NCBI GenBank assembly: GCA_919902745.1
Contig: CAKKRN010000246.1
Span: forward strand, 1-5,595
DNA length: 5,595 nt
Reading direction: 5' to 3'
From: Syntrophaceae bacterium
GTDB taxonomy: Bacteria > Desulfobacterota > Syntrophia > Syntrophales > UBA5619
Below, piece after piece: positions 1-5,251 of this stretch. The stretch's first letter is position 1. The number at the start of each line of letters is the position of its first letter. The translations under genes were made by a program, and so were the position numbers. Under the pieces are notes generated by a model. The model saw only the letters and a program-made list of their open reading frames with translations, was not told where the DNA came from and did no database searches.

Positions 1-2490
1 CGGGTGGGTGGCCGTCTTGACGATGCGAATGCCGCGGGCCGCCTCGGGGGAAAAGCCGAAAAGGAAGGTCAAGAGTTCGGTGGGGCGGACCGTCCCCGCC
101 GGACCAAAATGGGCGGAAAGAATGATCCGGCGGGACGGCCGGTCCAGAATGAGGCCCGTAACGAGGGGGCGAATCTCTTTAAGGACGGTCTTCCCGCTCA
201 CTTCCCGGCGGACGGGGAAACTCTTCGCGTCTCGAAAACGGAGGATGTCGGCTTCGCACCTCTGCAGATCCTCCTCTCCGATCCCCTCCGACAGAATGAT
301 ATCATAATTGAAGCCTTTGACGATCTCCGCGAGAGAGAAATCATGCGGCGGAAGCTCCCGCATCGCCGTGACCGCGACGCCGGAGGGGAGTCCGGCATTG
401 ATCCGGACGACGAGGGCTTTCAGCTCCACTACGGGATCCTGGATGCGGATGTCCACGAATTCACCCCGGCTCTCCATGCCCACCGCCGTTGCACCTGCAA
501 AGGAGATCCGCGGATGGGGATGGAACCCCTGCGAATAGACAAAGAAGATCCCGCCCAGGATCATCGCCCGGCTGAGAGCGGTGGAGAGCTCCAGGTGAGA
601 GAGAAACCGTGCCGGCCCCAATTTCGTGAACCGGAGGCGGAAGGCCTTTTCCGGCCGCCCGGCGTCTTCCGGGCCGGCGAAGGTGGAGACGAGGGTTCCG
701 ACGGGCGCGTCCGCGGGGGCGGTCACGACCCGGATGGTCTTGTGATCGCAGACGCCGCAATCGCTGCACGATCCGGTCCGGCAGTCCGGCGTCGCTTCGC
801 CTGCTTCGGCCTTTTCGGCCTCGACCAGCAGAAAATCCCGGCGGACGCCGCAATCGATCCGCTCCCAGGAAAAGATTTCCGACCGGGGACGTTCCCGCAG
901 AGATGCCGCGGCGTCGATTCCCGTCCGGCGGAGCGCCTCCTCCCAGAGGTCGAAACGGAAACGGTCGCTCCAGCCGTCGAAACGGCAGCCGAGGCGGAAG
1001 GCTGTCTCAATCAGATCGCCGGTCTCCTCCCCCCCGCGGGAGAAGATCCCTTCGAGGAGGCTCATCCGGGCGTCATGCCATTTGACGCTGATGTTCCGGT
1101 TTTTCAGACGCCTCTTGAAGAACTCCTGCCGGGCGGCGGTCTCTTCGATGCCGATCTGGCGCTGCCACTGGAAGGGGGTGTGGGGTTTCGGTACGAAGGT
1201 CGAAAGGCTGACGGTCACCTGACCCCGGTTCTTCGCCGTCCGGAGAACCCGGTGGGCGAGTTCGGCGATCCCCTCCAGGTCCTCCTCCCGCTCGCCGGGA
1301 AGGCCGAGCATGAAGTAGAGTTTTACCGCCTTCCAGCCGGCCGCGAAGACCTGTTCCGTTGTGACGAGCAGCTCCTCCTCCGTATTGCCTTTGTTAATCA
1401 CATTGCGGAGGCGCTGCGTCCCCGCCTCGGGGGCGAGTGTGAAGCTCGTCTTCCGGACCCGCCGGATCCCCTCGATTAATTGCGGAGTGAGGGTTTCGGC
1501 GCGGAGCGACGGGAGCGCGAGGGCGACCCGCCGGGCGTAATAACGGTCCATCAGCGTCGTGAGGAGGGGTTCGATCCGGGAGTAGTCGCCGGAGCTCAGA
1601 GAGAGGAGGGAGATCTCGTTGTGCCCGGTCGCCCGCAGCATCGCCTCGGCCATCTCTTCAAGGACGGCGGGTGTCCGTTCGCGGACAGGCCGCCAGACCA
1701 TTCCCGCCTGGCAGAAGCGGCAGCCCCGCGTGCATCCTCGGGCGATCTCCAGGGTCACCCGGTCGTGGGTCGTCTTCATCAGCGGGACGACGGGGCAGAG
1801 GGGCTGGCGCCAGGCGTCCGGATCGGTGATGATCCGTTTCCTGATTCGTTCATTTCCGGTATGGATGTCCGGAACGAAGACCCCGGAAATTGCGGCCAGA
1901 GTCTCAAGCTGTTCCCGTCTCTTGCCGCCCCGTGTCCGGATGGCCATGACGGCTTCGGCGATCTCCTGGACGGCCTCCTCCCCCTCGCCGATCACGAAGG
2001 CGTCGATGAAGGCGCTCATCGGTCCGGGGTTGAAGGCCGAGGGACCGCCGGCGACGATCAGCGGGTGTTCGTCGCCCCGCTCCTCACGGCGGAGCGGAAT
2101 CCCGCCCAAATCGAGCATCATCAGAACATTGGTGTAGGAGAGCTCGTACTGGAGCGAAAAGCCGACGATGTCGAAGGCGGCAAGCGGCCGCTGCGACTCC
2201 AGCGAGCAAAGAGGCAGTCGGCGGCGGCGCAGCTCCTGCTCCATGTCCGGCCACGGGGCGTAGCAGCGCTCGCAGGCAACCTCCGGCAGGCCGTTCAGGA
2301 CGGCGTAGAGAATCTGGAGGCCGAGGTGGGACATACCGATCTCATAGGTGTCGGGGAAGGCAAGGGCAAAACGGAGGCGGCAGGCCCGCGGGTCTTTCCG
2401 GACGGCGTTGACCTCGCCCCCGGTGTAGCGGCTCGGTTTTTCGACGGCGAGCAGGAGTTCGCCGGCATACATTGCGGACGGATCGGTCAT
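1..2490 (-). CDS. B12-binding-like radical SAM protein fused to DUF2344 (TIGR03960 + TIGR03936 type), C-terminus cut by window edge
   Basis: An open minus-strand frame of 830 codons with no stop before the window edge. Residues 1 to about 235 resemble the cobalamin-binding-like N-terminal half of the TIGR03960 family, with FPDTYEIGMSHLGLQ near residue 45, GGPSAFNPGP from 148 and IGEGEE at 167-172. The radical SAM core follows: C253, C257 and C260 form the CxxxCxxC iron-sulfur motif, with APEAG at 353-357 and LYFMLGLPGE from 391. A second cysteine cluster (C570, C575, C578, C581) precedes a DUF2344 domain starting near residue 613 and containing GFHPHPRISF around 655-664. No substrate is established for the family, so the reaction is unknown. 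In many bacteria this gene sits upstream of rng and rplU, which may therefore lie beyond the left edge. The ATG at 2490 has a weak ribosome site; an in-frame TTG at 2577 is the rival start. Confidence 0.93.
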   Translation of the reverse strand, partial: MTDPSAMYAGELLLAVEKPSRYTGGEVNAVRKDPRACRLRFALAFPDTYEIGMSHLGLQILYAVLNGLPEVACERCYAPWPDMEQELRRRRLPLCSLESQRPLAAFDIVGFSLQYELSYTNVLMMLDLGGIPLRREERGDEHPLIVAGGPSAFNPGPMSAFIDAFVIGEGEEAVQEIAEAVMAIRTRGGKRREQLETLAAISGVFVPDIHTGNERIRKRIITDPDAWRQPLCPVVPLMKTTHDRVTLEIARGCTRGCRFCQAGMVWRPVRERTPAVLEEMAEAMLRATGHNEISLLSLSSGDYSRIEPLLTTLMDRYYARRVALALPSLRAETLTPQLIEGIRRVRKTSFTLAPEAGTQRLRNVINKGNTEEELLVTTEQVFAAGWKAVKLYFMLGLPGEREEDLEGIAELAHRVLRTAKNRGQVTVSLSTFVPKPHTPFQWQRQIGIEETAARQEFFKRRLKNRNISVKWHDARMSLLEGIFSRGGEETGDLIETAFRLGCRFDGWSDRFRFDLWEEALRRTGIDAAASLRERPRSEIFSWERIDCGVRRDFLLVEAEKAEAGEATPDCRTGSCSDCGVCDHKTIRVVTAPADAPVGTLVSTFAGPEDAGRPEKAFRLRFTKLGPARFLSHLELSTALSRAMILGGIFFVYSQGFHPHPRISFAGATAVGMESRGEFVDIRIQDPVVELKALVVRINAGLPSGVAVTAMRELPPHDFSLAEIVKGFNYDIILSEGIGEEDLQRCEADILRFRDAKSFPVRREVSGKTVLKEIRPLVTGLILDRPSRRIILSAHFGPAGTVRPTELLTFLFGFSPEAARGIRIVKTATHP

Positions 2491-2558
2491 GTTCCACTTT
2501 CTTGCAGGATTTCCCGGTATCGGTAAGGGTTCCCCATCTTCCGTGCCCTGATTATCAT
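2487..2558 (-). other. Possible 23-codon upstream ORF coupled to the radical SAM start
   Basis: An ATG at 2558 is preceded by AAGGG with a five-base spacer. The frame runs 23 codons, beginning MIIRARKMGNPYRYRE, and its TGA overlaps the radical SAM ATG (ATGA at 2490-2487). This layout would allow translational coupling, and the peptide is rich in arginine and lysine. It could equally be a chance frame. If the TTG at 2577 is the true radical SAM start, this ORF would be internal and meaningless. Only the arrangement is seen; the role is inference. Confidence 0.2.
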
Positions 2559-2576
2559 CTTTACCCTTGATCTGCA

Positions 2577-2589
2577 ATCTCGTTCCTCC
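2577..2589 (-). promoter_or_regulatory. Strong Shine-Dalgarno GGAGG seven bases before an in-frame TTG
   Basis: On the minus strand GGAGG (2589-2585) lies seven bases from a TTG at 2577-2575 that is in frame with the radical SAM gene. It would add 29 residues beginning LQIKGKDDNQGTEDG. These are polar, glycine- and proline-rich, and unlike the compact start usual in the family, so the ATG at 2490 is still preferred. The site is nevertheless the best ribosome-binding match in this intergenic region. Confidence 0.4.
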
Positions 2590-2602
2590 AACCTGATTTT
2601 CG

Positions 2603-2631
2603 TTGACAGCGGGCACGACGTCGTTTAGTGT
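2603..2631 (+). promoter_or_regulatory. Candidate sigma-70 promoter for hpt
   Basis: A consensus -35 box TTGACA (2603-2608) is followed after exactly 17 bases by TAGTGT (2626-2631). That -10 box keeps the three most conserved positions (T1, A2, T6) but is otherwise poor. Transcription would begin near 2638, giving a leader of about 120 bases before the hpt ATG that carries the repeats described below. The spacer contains a ten-base perfect palindrome, ACGACGTCGT (2615-2624), which could be an operator or chance. No comparably good promoter was seen facing the radical SAM gene. Confidence 0.45.
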
Positions 2632-2659
2632 GCTTTGAACTGGTTTTCTTTCCGGACAT

Positions 2660-2686
2660 GGGGACATGATGCCGCATCGTGTCCCC
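2660..2686. repeat. 27-base near-palindrome, GGGGACA...TGTCCCC type (copy 1)
   Basis: The left arm is GGGGACATGATGC (2660-2672), then one central C, then the right arm GCATCGTGTCCCC (2674-2686). The 13-base arms are complementary except for one position, which is a T/G wobble in RNA. An extra GGACATG lies just upstream at 2654-2660. The GGGGACA/TGTCCCC ends and the single central C match the element at 4397-4423, so both are probably one dispersed REP-like family. No U-run follows, so it is not a standard terminator. Confidence 0.7.
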
Positions 2687-2716
2687 TCTAACAGCATGAT
2701 GCCGCATCGTGTCCCC
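2665..2716. repeat. Pair of exact 22-base direct repeats, 30-base period
   Basis: Positions 2665-2686 and 2695-2716 are identical over 22 bases, each starting CATGATGCC and ending GTGTCCCC. The first copy has the complete left arm of the palindrome. The second lacks the outer GGGGA and so keeps only the inner part of the inverted repeat. This looks like a partial duplication of one element, or two adjacent REP-like units, one degraded. Both copies lie in the inferred hpt leader. Confidence 0.8.
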
Positions 2717-2749
2717 GCGGAAAAAGGGGCGGCAGCGTTTTTCCCCGGG
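2714..2749 (+). promoter_or_regulatory. Imperfect hairpin just upstream of the hpt start
   Basis: Positions 2714-2725 can pair with 2738-2749 in a 12-base-pair stem with a single C-C mismatch (2718 opposite 2745), closing a 12-base loop that contains GGGG (2726-2729). The stem ends seven bases before the hpt ATG at 2757. No normally spaced Shine-Dalgarno is present; the only purine run, CAGGG, touches the ATG. The hairpin may therefore influence translation initiation. It lacks a U-run, so it is not an intrinsic terminator. The function is inference. Confidence 0.4.
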
Positions 2750-2756
2750 TGCAGGG

Positions 2757-3287
2757 ATGAAAGAGACGACGACAGAGATCCTTTTCCCGAAAGCGGTCAT
2801 CGAAAGAAGGGTCGGAGAGCTTGCGGCCCAGATCTCCCGGGATTATGCGGGGAAAGATCTGCTGATCGTCGGCATCCTCAACGGCGCCTTCGTTTTCATG
2901 GCCGATCTGATTCGCGCACTCAACGTTCCTTGTACCGTCGATTTTGTCCGGATGGCGAGCTACGGGGCGGGATCCGTCAGCTCCGGGGAGGTCCTGATCC
3001 GCAAGGATATGGAGACGCCGGCTGCGGGGCGGGATATCCTCATCGTGGAGGACATCGTCGATACCGGCTTCACCCTTTCGCGGCTGCTGGAGATTCTGCG
3101 GGAGAGACGTCCGGCCTCGCTCAAGGTCTGTGCATTTCTCGACAAGCAGGCGAGGAGAAGGGTTCCCTTTGTGGCAGATTATGTGGGCTTTCCCATCCCC
3201 GATGCTTTTGTGGTCGGATATGGACTCGATTATAATGAGCAATTCCGTTTTTTTCCAGATGTCCGGGTGCTTAGGGACATCGTCTGA
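2757..3287 (+). CDS. hpt: Hypoxanthine(-guanine) phosphoribosyltransferase
   Basis: This 176-residue cytosolic purine-salvage enzyme transfers ribose-5-phosphate from PRPP to hypoxanthine or guanine, making IMP or GMP. Family motifs appear in order: the pyrophosphate-contact segment ILNGAFVF (40-47, with Asn where many members have Lys), the flexible-loop Ser-Tyr pair at 68-69, the PRPP-binding loop VEDIVDTG (97-104), the base-contacting D129-K130 (LDKQARR), and the C-terminal GYGLDYNE (154-161). The length fits the family's usual 170-185 residues. A GTG at 2709 would extend the frame by 16 residues, but it lies inside the repeat and adds sequence unlike the family. MKETTTEILF is therefore taken as the start, although it has no proper ribosome-binding site. 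It probably shares a transcript with the next gene, 12 bases downstream. Confidence 0.95.
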   Translation: MKETTTEILFPKAVIERRVGELAAQISRDYAGKDLLIVGILNGAFVFMADLIRALNVPCTVDFVRMASYGAGSVSSGEVLIRKDMETPAAGRDILIVEDIVDTGFTLSRLLEILRERRPASLKVCAFLDKQARRRVPFVADYVGFPIPDAFVVGYGLDYNEQFRFFPDVRVLRDIV

Positions 3288-3290
3288 GAG

Positions 3291-3296
3291 GGAGGG
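3291..3296 (+). promoter_or_regulatory. Ribosome-binding site of the zinc-ribbon gene
   Basis: GGAGGG ends three bases before the ATG at 3300, within a longer purine run starting in the hpt stop region (GAGAGGGAGGG). The spacing is short, but pairing from GAGAGG upstream would give a normal distance. It supports ATG 3300 as the start, consistent with the zinc ribbon beginning at residue 5. Confidence 0.7.
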
Positions 3297-3299
3297 CAT

Positions 3300-4307
3300 A
3301 TGATTATCCAGTGTCGGAAGTGTGAGACGCGGTTCCGGTTTGACGATACCCTGATGGCAGGAGACGGCGTGTGGATGCGCTGCAGCCGTTGCCAGCATGT
3401 CTTCTTCCAGCAGCGGTCCGCCGGTGACGCCTCCACTGTCGAACCGGAGATTCCCTCCGTAAGGATCAGCGACGCCAGGCGTAACTCGGACGATCACTTT
3501 CCCGCGGCGGGAGATCGATTGCAACGGACGGAAACGCAGGCGGAAGCGGTGCCGCCCACCCCGATCCATGCGGAAAGAGAGCCGGAAGCGGATTTCGGCA
3601 GGGAACCTTCGATCCAGGAACTTGGTGAGGATCTCGGGAAGGAGACCCTTGCCGGTCCGTCTGCCGCCGATGAAAAAGAAAGCGTGGAAATGGCGGAAGA
3701 GGAACCTCCCGCAGGTGGGACAGGGAGAACAGGGTGGGGCCGGACCTTTCTGAAGCTGATTGCGCTGTTGGTGTTTGTCGTAGTCGTAGCGGGAACGGTT
3801 TATCTCTATCTTTTCCCGGAGATCCGGACCCAGGTGTTGACGTGGGCGGCTCCGTGGCTGCGGGGCGTGCCTGTTCTCGAAAATCTCGTCGCCCCGCAAA
3901 TGAAAAACGGCGGAAAGGTGCCGGCGCCGGTCCGCCTCAAGGATATCCGGCAGCGTTCCGTGGCGAATCTCCTCGCGGGGAACCTCCGCGTGATCGAGGG
4001 GGTTGCCGTGAATCAGGCGCCATATCCGCTTGCAAGAATCAGGGTCCGTCTGGTCATCGCCGATGCCTATGATGTTGTTCTCGGGGAAAAAATTGTCTAC
4101 TGCGGCAATCTGCTGACGGATGCGGAATTGGGGGCTCTGGCGGAGGCCGAGATTCAGCGGGAGCTATCCATCCCACAGGGGAGCGACGCCTCGAACGAGC
4201 GCATTGCTCCGACCGGCGAGATTCCCTTCATGATCGTATTCAACCAGGAGCAGGCAGGGGCTATCAAAACAACGGTGATCCCGGGGGGCGCCGACCGTCT
4301 TCCCTGA
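3300..4307 (+). CDS. Zinc-ribbon, single-TM, DUF3426 domain protein
   Basis: A 335-residue protein of unknown function. The N-terminus is an MJ0042-type zinc ribbon with C5-x2-C8 and C28-x2-C31 as the four metal ligands, including RCSRCQHVFF. Residues 40-145 are an acidic, proline- and alanine-rich linker expected to be disordered. One hydrophobic segment (about 151-172, LIALLVFVVVVAGTVYLYLF) should anchor it in the inner membrane. The rest (173-335) matches DUF3426, with conserved-looking stretches such as EKIVYCGNLLTDAEL and GEIPFMIVF. The predicted layout is a cytoplasmic zinc ribbon and a periplasmic C-terminal domain. The architecture is common in deltaproteobacteria. Lying 12 bases after hpt suggests cotranscription, but no functional link between the two is established. 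Confidence 0.9.
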   Translation: MIIQCRKCETRFRFDDTLMAGDGVWMRCSRCQHVFFQQRSAGDASTVEPEIPSVRISDARRNSDDHFPAAGDRLQRTETQAEAVPPTPIHAEREPEADFGREPSIQELGEDLGKETLAGPSAADEKESVEMAEEEPPAGGTGRTGWGRTFLKLIALLVFVVVVAGTVYLYLFPEIRTQVLTWAAPWLRGVPVLENLVAPQMKNGGKVPAPVRLKDIRQRSVANLLAGNLRVIEGVAVNQAPYPLARIRVRLVIADAYDVVLGEKIVYCGNLLTDAELGALAEAEIQRELSIPQGSDASNERIAPTGEIPFMIVFNQEQAGAIKTTVIPGGADRLP

Positions 4308-4345
4308 TTTTTCTTTCCGGTCGGCCGGGTATCCCGTTCTATCCG

Positions 4346-4365
4346 CAAAAAATCCGTTTTTTTTG
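4346..4365. terminator. A/T-rich hairpin with T8 run, weak candidate terminator
   Basis: CAAAAAA (4346-4352), a four-base TCCG loop, then eight Ts and a G (4357-4365) form an A/T-only stem 38 bases after the zinc-ribbon stop. The T-run is right for termination on the plus strand, but the stem lacks GC pairs, which makes it weak. A small CGGG/CCCG hairpin at 4326-4336 precedes it and might contribute. Its place between two convergent genes supports a terminator role. Confidence 0.4.
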
Positions 4366-4396
4366 AACTGCCCATTTTTCACGGTCGTGGGGACGG

Positions 4397-4423
4397 TGGG
4401 GACAGATTTCAAATCTGTCCCCA
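4397..4423. repeat. 27-base perfect palindrome, GGGGACA...TGTCCCC type (copy 2)
   Basis: The left arm TGGGGACAGATTT (4397-4409) and right arm AAATCTGTCCCCA (4411-4423) are exact inverse complements around a single C (4410). An extra TGGGGAC lies nine bases upstream (4388-4394). It shares end sequence, arm length, central base and an upstream partial repeat with the element at 2660-2686. From memory, such palindromes recur between genes in deltaproteobacterial genomes and give rise to spurious annotated peptides containing GTDFKSVP or GTDLKSVP, both of which can be read here. It sits between convergent genes. Confidence 0.8.
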
Positions 4424-4457
4424 TGCCTGGTCAACATCGCGTGATCTTTAGTAATTG

Positions 4458-5096
4458 TTACCTGGTGCGAAGGGCATCCCGAATGAGTCCGCCAGGGATG
4501 GCGCCTTCGCGGAGGATCCGGGGCGGGGAGACGGTGACGTCAAGGATCGTCGATCCGGCGCCTCCCGGCGTGGGCCCGCCGTCGATGACTGCATCCGGGA
4601 GATCTCCGAGTGTGCGGATGACCGCGTCGGCCGACGAACATTCCGGTCCGCCCGACAGGTTGGCGCTTGTTGCCGTCAGCGGACCGGACAGACCTGCGGC
4701 GAGAAACCTCGCGACGGGATGGCTGGAGACGCGGATGCCGATCTTTCCCGTGCCGCCCGTGAGGCGGGATGAAACCGACGGGGCGGCCCGGAAGATCAGC
4801 GTGAGCGGACCCGGCCAGAATGTCTGCATGAGAATTTTTGCGGTCGCCGGGATCTCCTCCACGAGAGGGACGAGTTCCCCGTGGTTTGCAACGATCACCG
4901 GGAGGGGGTTCCGGAAGTTCCGTCCCTTGATCCGGAAGATTTTTTCCACGGCCGCCTCATTTCGCGCATCCGCCCCGAGGCCGTAAAAAGTCTCCGTTGG
5001 AAAGGCGGCGACCCCACCTTCAAGCAGGATCCGCACGGCCTCCGCAAGTTTTTCCTCATCCGGTTTCCCGGGATCGATTTTCAGTAAAAGGGCCAT
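4458..5096 (-). CDS. tsaC: L-threonylcarbamoyladenylate synthase (Sua5/YciO/YrdC family, short form)
   Basis: A 212-residue cytosolic enzyme that makes threonylcarbamoyl-AMP from threonine, bicarbonate and ATP, the first step of t6A37 modification of ANN-decoding tRNAs; TsaD and partners then transfer the group. Family signatures are clear: FPTETFYGLGADA (32-44), the KxR motif at K57/R59 followed by NPLPVIV (63-69), WPGPLTLIF (94-102), IGIRV (119-123) and TSANLSGG (143-150). It is the short type without the Sua5 C-terminal domain. The ATG at 5096 has only a GA-rich stretch as a ribosome site. An ATG at 5101 is out of frame. The start overlaps the end of the upstream 56-codon ORF by 16 bases, so translation may be coupled. 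No promoter of its own is apparent. Confidence 0.95.
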   Translation of the reverse strand: MALLLKIDPGKPDEEKLAEAVRILLEGGVAAFPTETFYGLGADARNEAAVEKIFRIKGRNFRNPLPVIVANHGELVPLVEEIPATAKILMQTFWPGPLTLIFRAAPSVSSRLTGGTGKIGIRVSSHPVARFLAAGLSGPLTATSANLSGGPECSSADAVIRTLGDLPDAVIDGGPTPGGAGSTILDVTVSPPRILREGAIPGGLIRDALRTR

Positions 5097-5251
5097 ATCA
5101 TTTCTTCTTCTTGGGCATGGATAAAGTCGCGGTTCTCAGCGACAACTTCGTAAAGGTCTTTCAACAGTGCGAGCAGTGCGGGCTTCTCCCAGGTGGTAAG
5201 TTGTTGGCGGACGGTGCTCCAGCCGCCAGTTTTCCTGGTTGCGTTTGTCAT
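5081..5251 (-). pseudogene. 56-codon ORF, apparent truncated N-terminus of an uncharacterised protein
   Basis: This short frame begins MTNATRKTGGWSTVRQQL and continues LLALLKDLYEVVAENRDF (residues 26-43). To me this resembles the start of an uncharacterised family with an LLxLIKDLYxLSxxNRxFLxAR pattern; the match is from memory. In that family the pattern continues, but here the frame switches after about residue 46 to an acidic tail (QEEEMIWPFY) and stops inside the threonylcarbamoyl-AMP synthase gene. Its ATG overlaps the stop of the preceding winged-helix gene (ATGA, 5251-5248), a normal sign of a coupled gene pair. The most likely reading is a gene whose 3' part was lost at a junction near 5113. 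A genuine 56-residue protein is the alternative. Confidence 0.55.

Noticed and set aside
4..2526. Two long plus-strand open frames (491 and 348 codons) opposite the radical SAM gene
   Set aside because: They are in exact antisense register with the minus-strand gene, so stops appear only where that gene uses TTA, CTA or TCA, which are rare at this GC content. The single break at 1477-1479 is a TTA leucine codon on the minus strand. The translated product has no recognisable motifs.
2660..2716. CRISPR-like pair of repeats
   Set aside because: Only two copies with an eight-base gap, far too short for a spacer, and one unit is a near-palindrome.
2638..2756. Purine riboswitch in the hpt leader
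   Set aside because: The two stems present do not form a three-way junction, and I cannot see the conserved purine-binding core; the structure is explained by repeats and one hairpin.
2561..2800. 79-codon minus-strand frame with GDTMRHH repeated twice
   Set aside because: The repeated peptide is just the translation of the intergenic direct repeats; it also overlaps the hpt start.
2879..2902. Asn in place of the usual Lys in the LKGAF segment of hpt as a sign of lost activity
   Set aside because: All other catalytic motifs are intact, and I believe LNGAF variants occur in functional bacterial homologues, so this is likely natural variation.
2688..3899. 403-codon minus-strand open frame across hpt and the zinc-ribbon gene
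   Set aside because: It is antisense to two confidently identified genes and spans their boundary; its low-complexity arginine-rich translation resembles no family.
4164..4424. 86-codon minus-strand frame starting MGTDLKSVPTVP
   Set aside because: It begins in the palindrome and overlaps the DUF3426 coding end; no independent evidence of coding.
4363..4986. 207-codon plus-strand frame containing GTVGTDFKSVP
   Set aside because: It is antisense to the t6A synthase gene, and its N-terminus is read from the intergenic palindrome. This peptide is a frequent artefact of such repeats.
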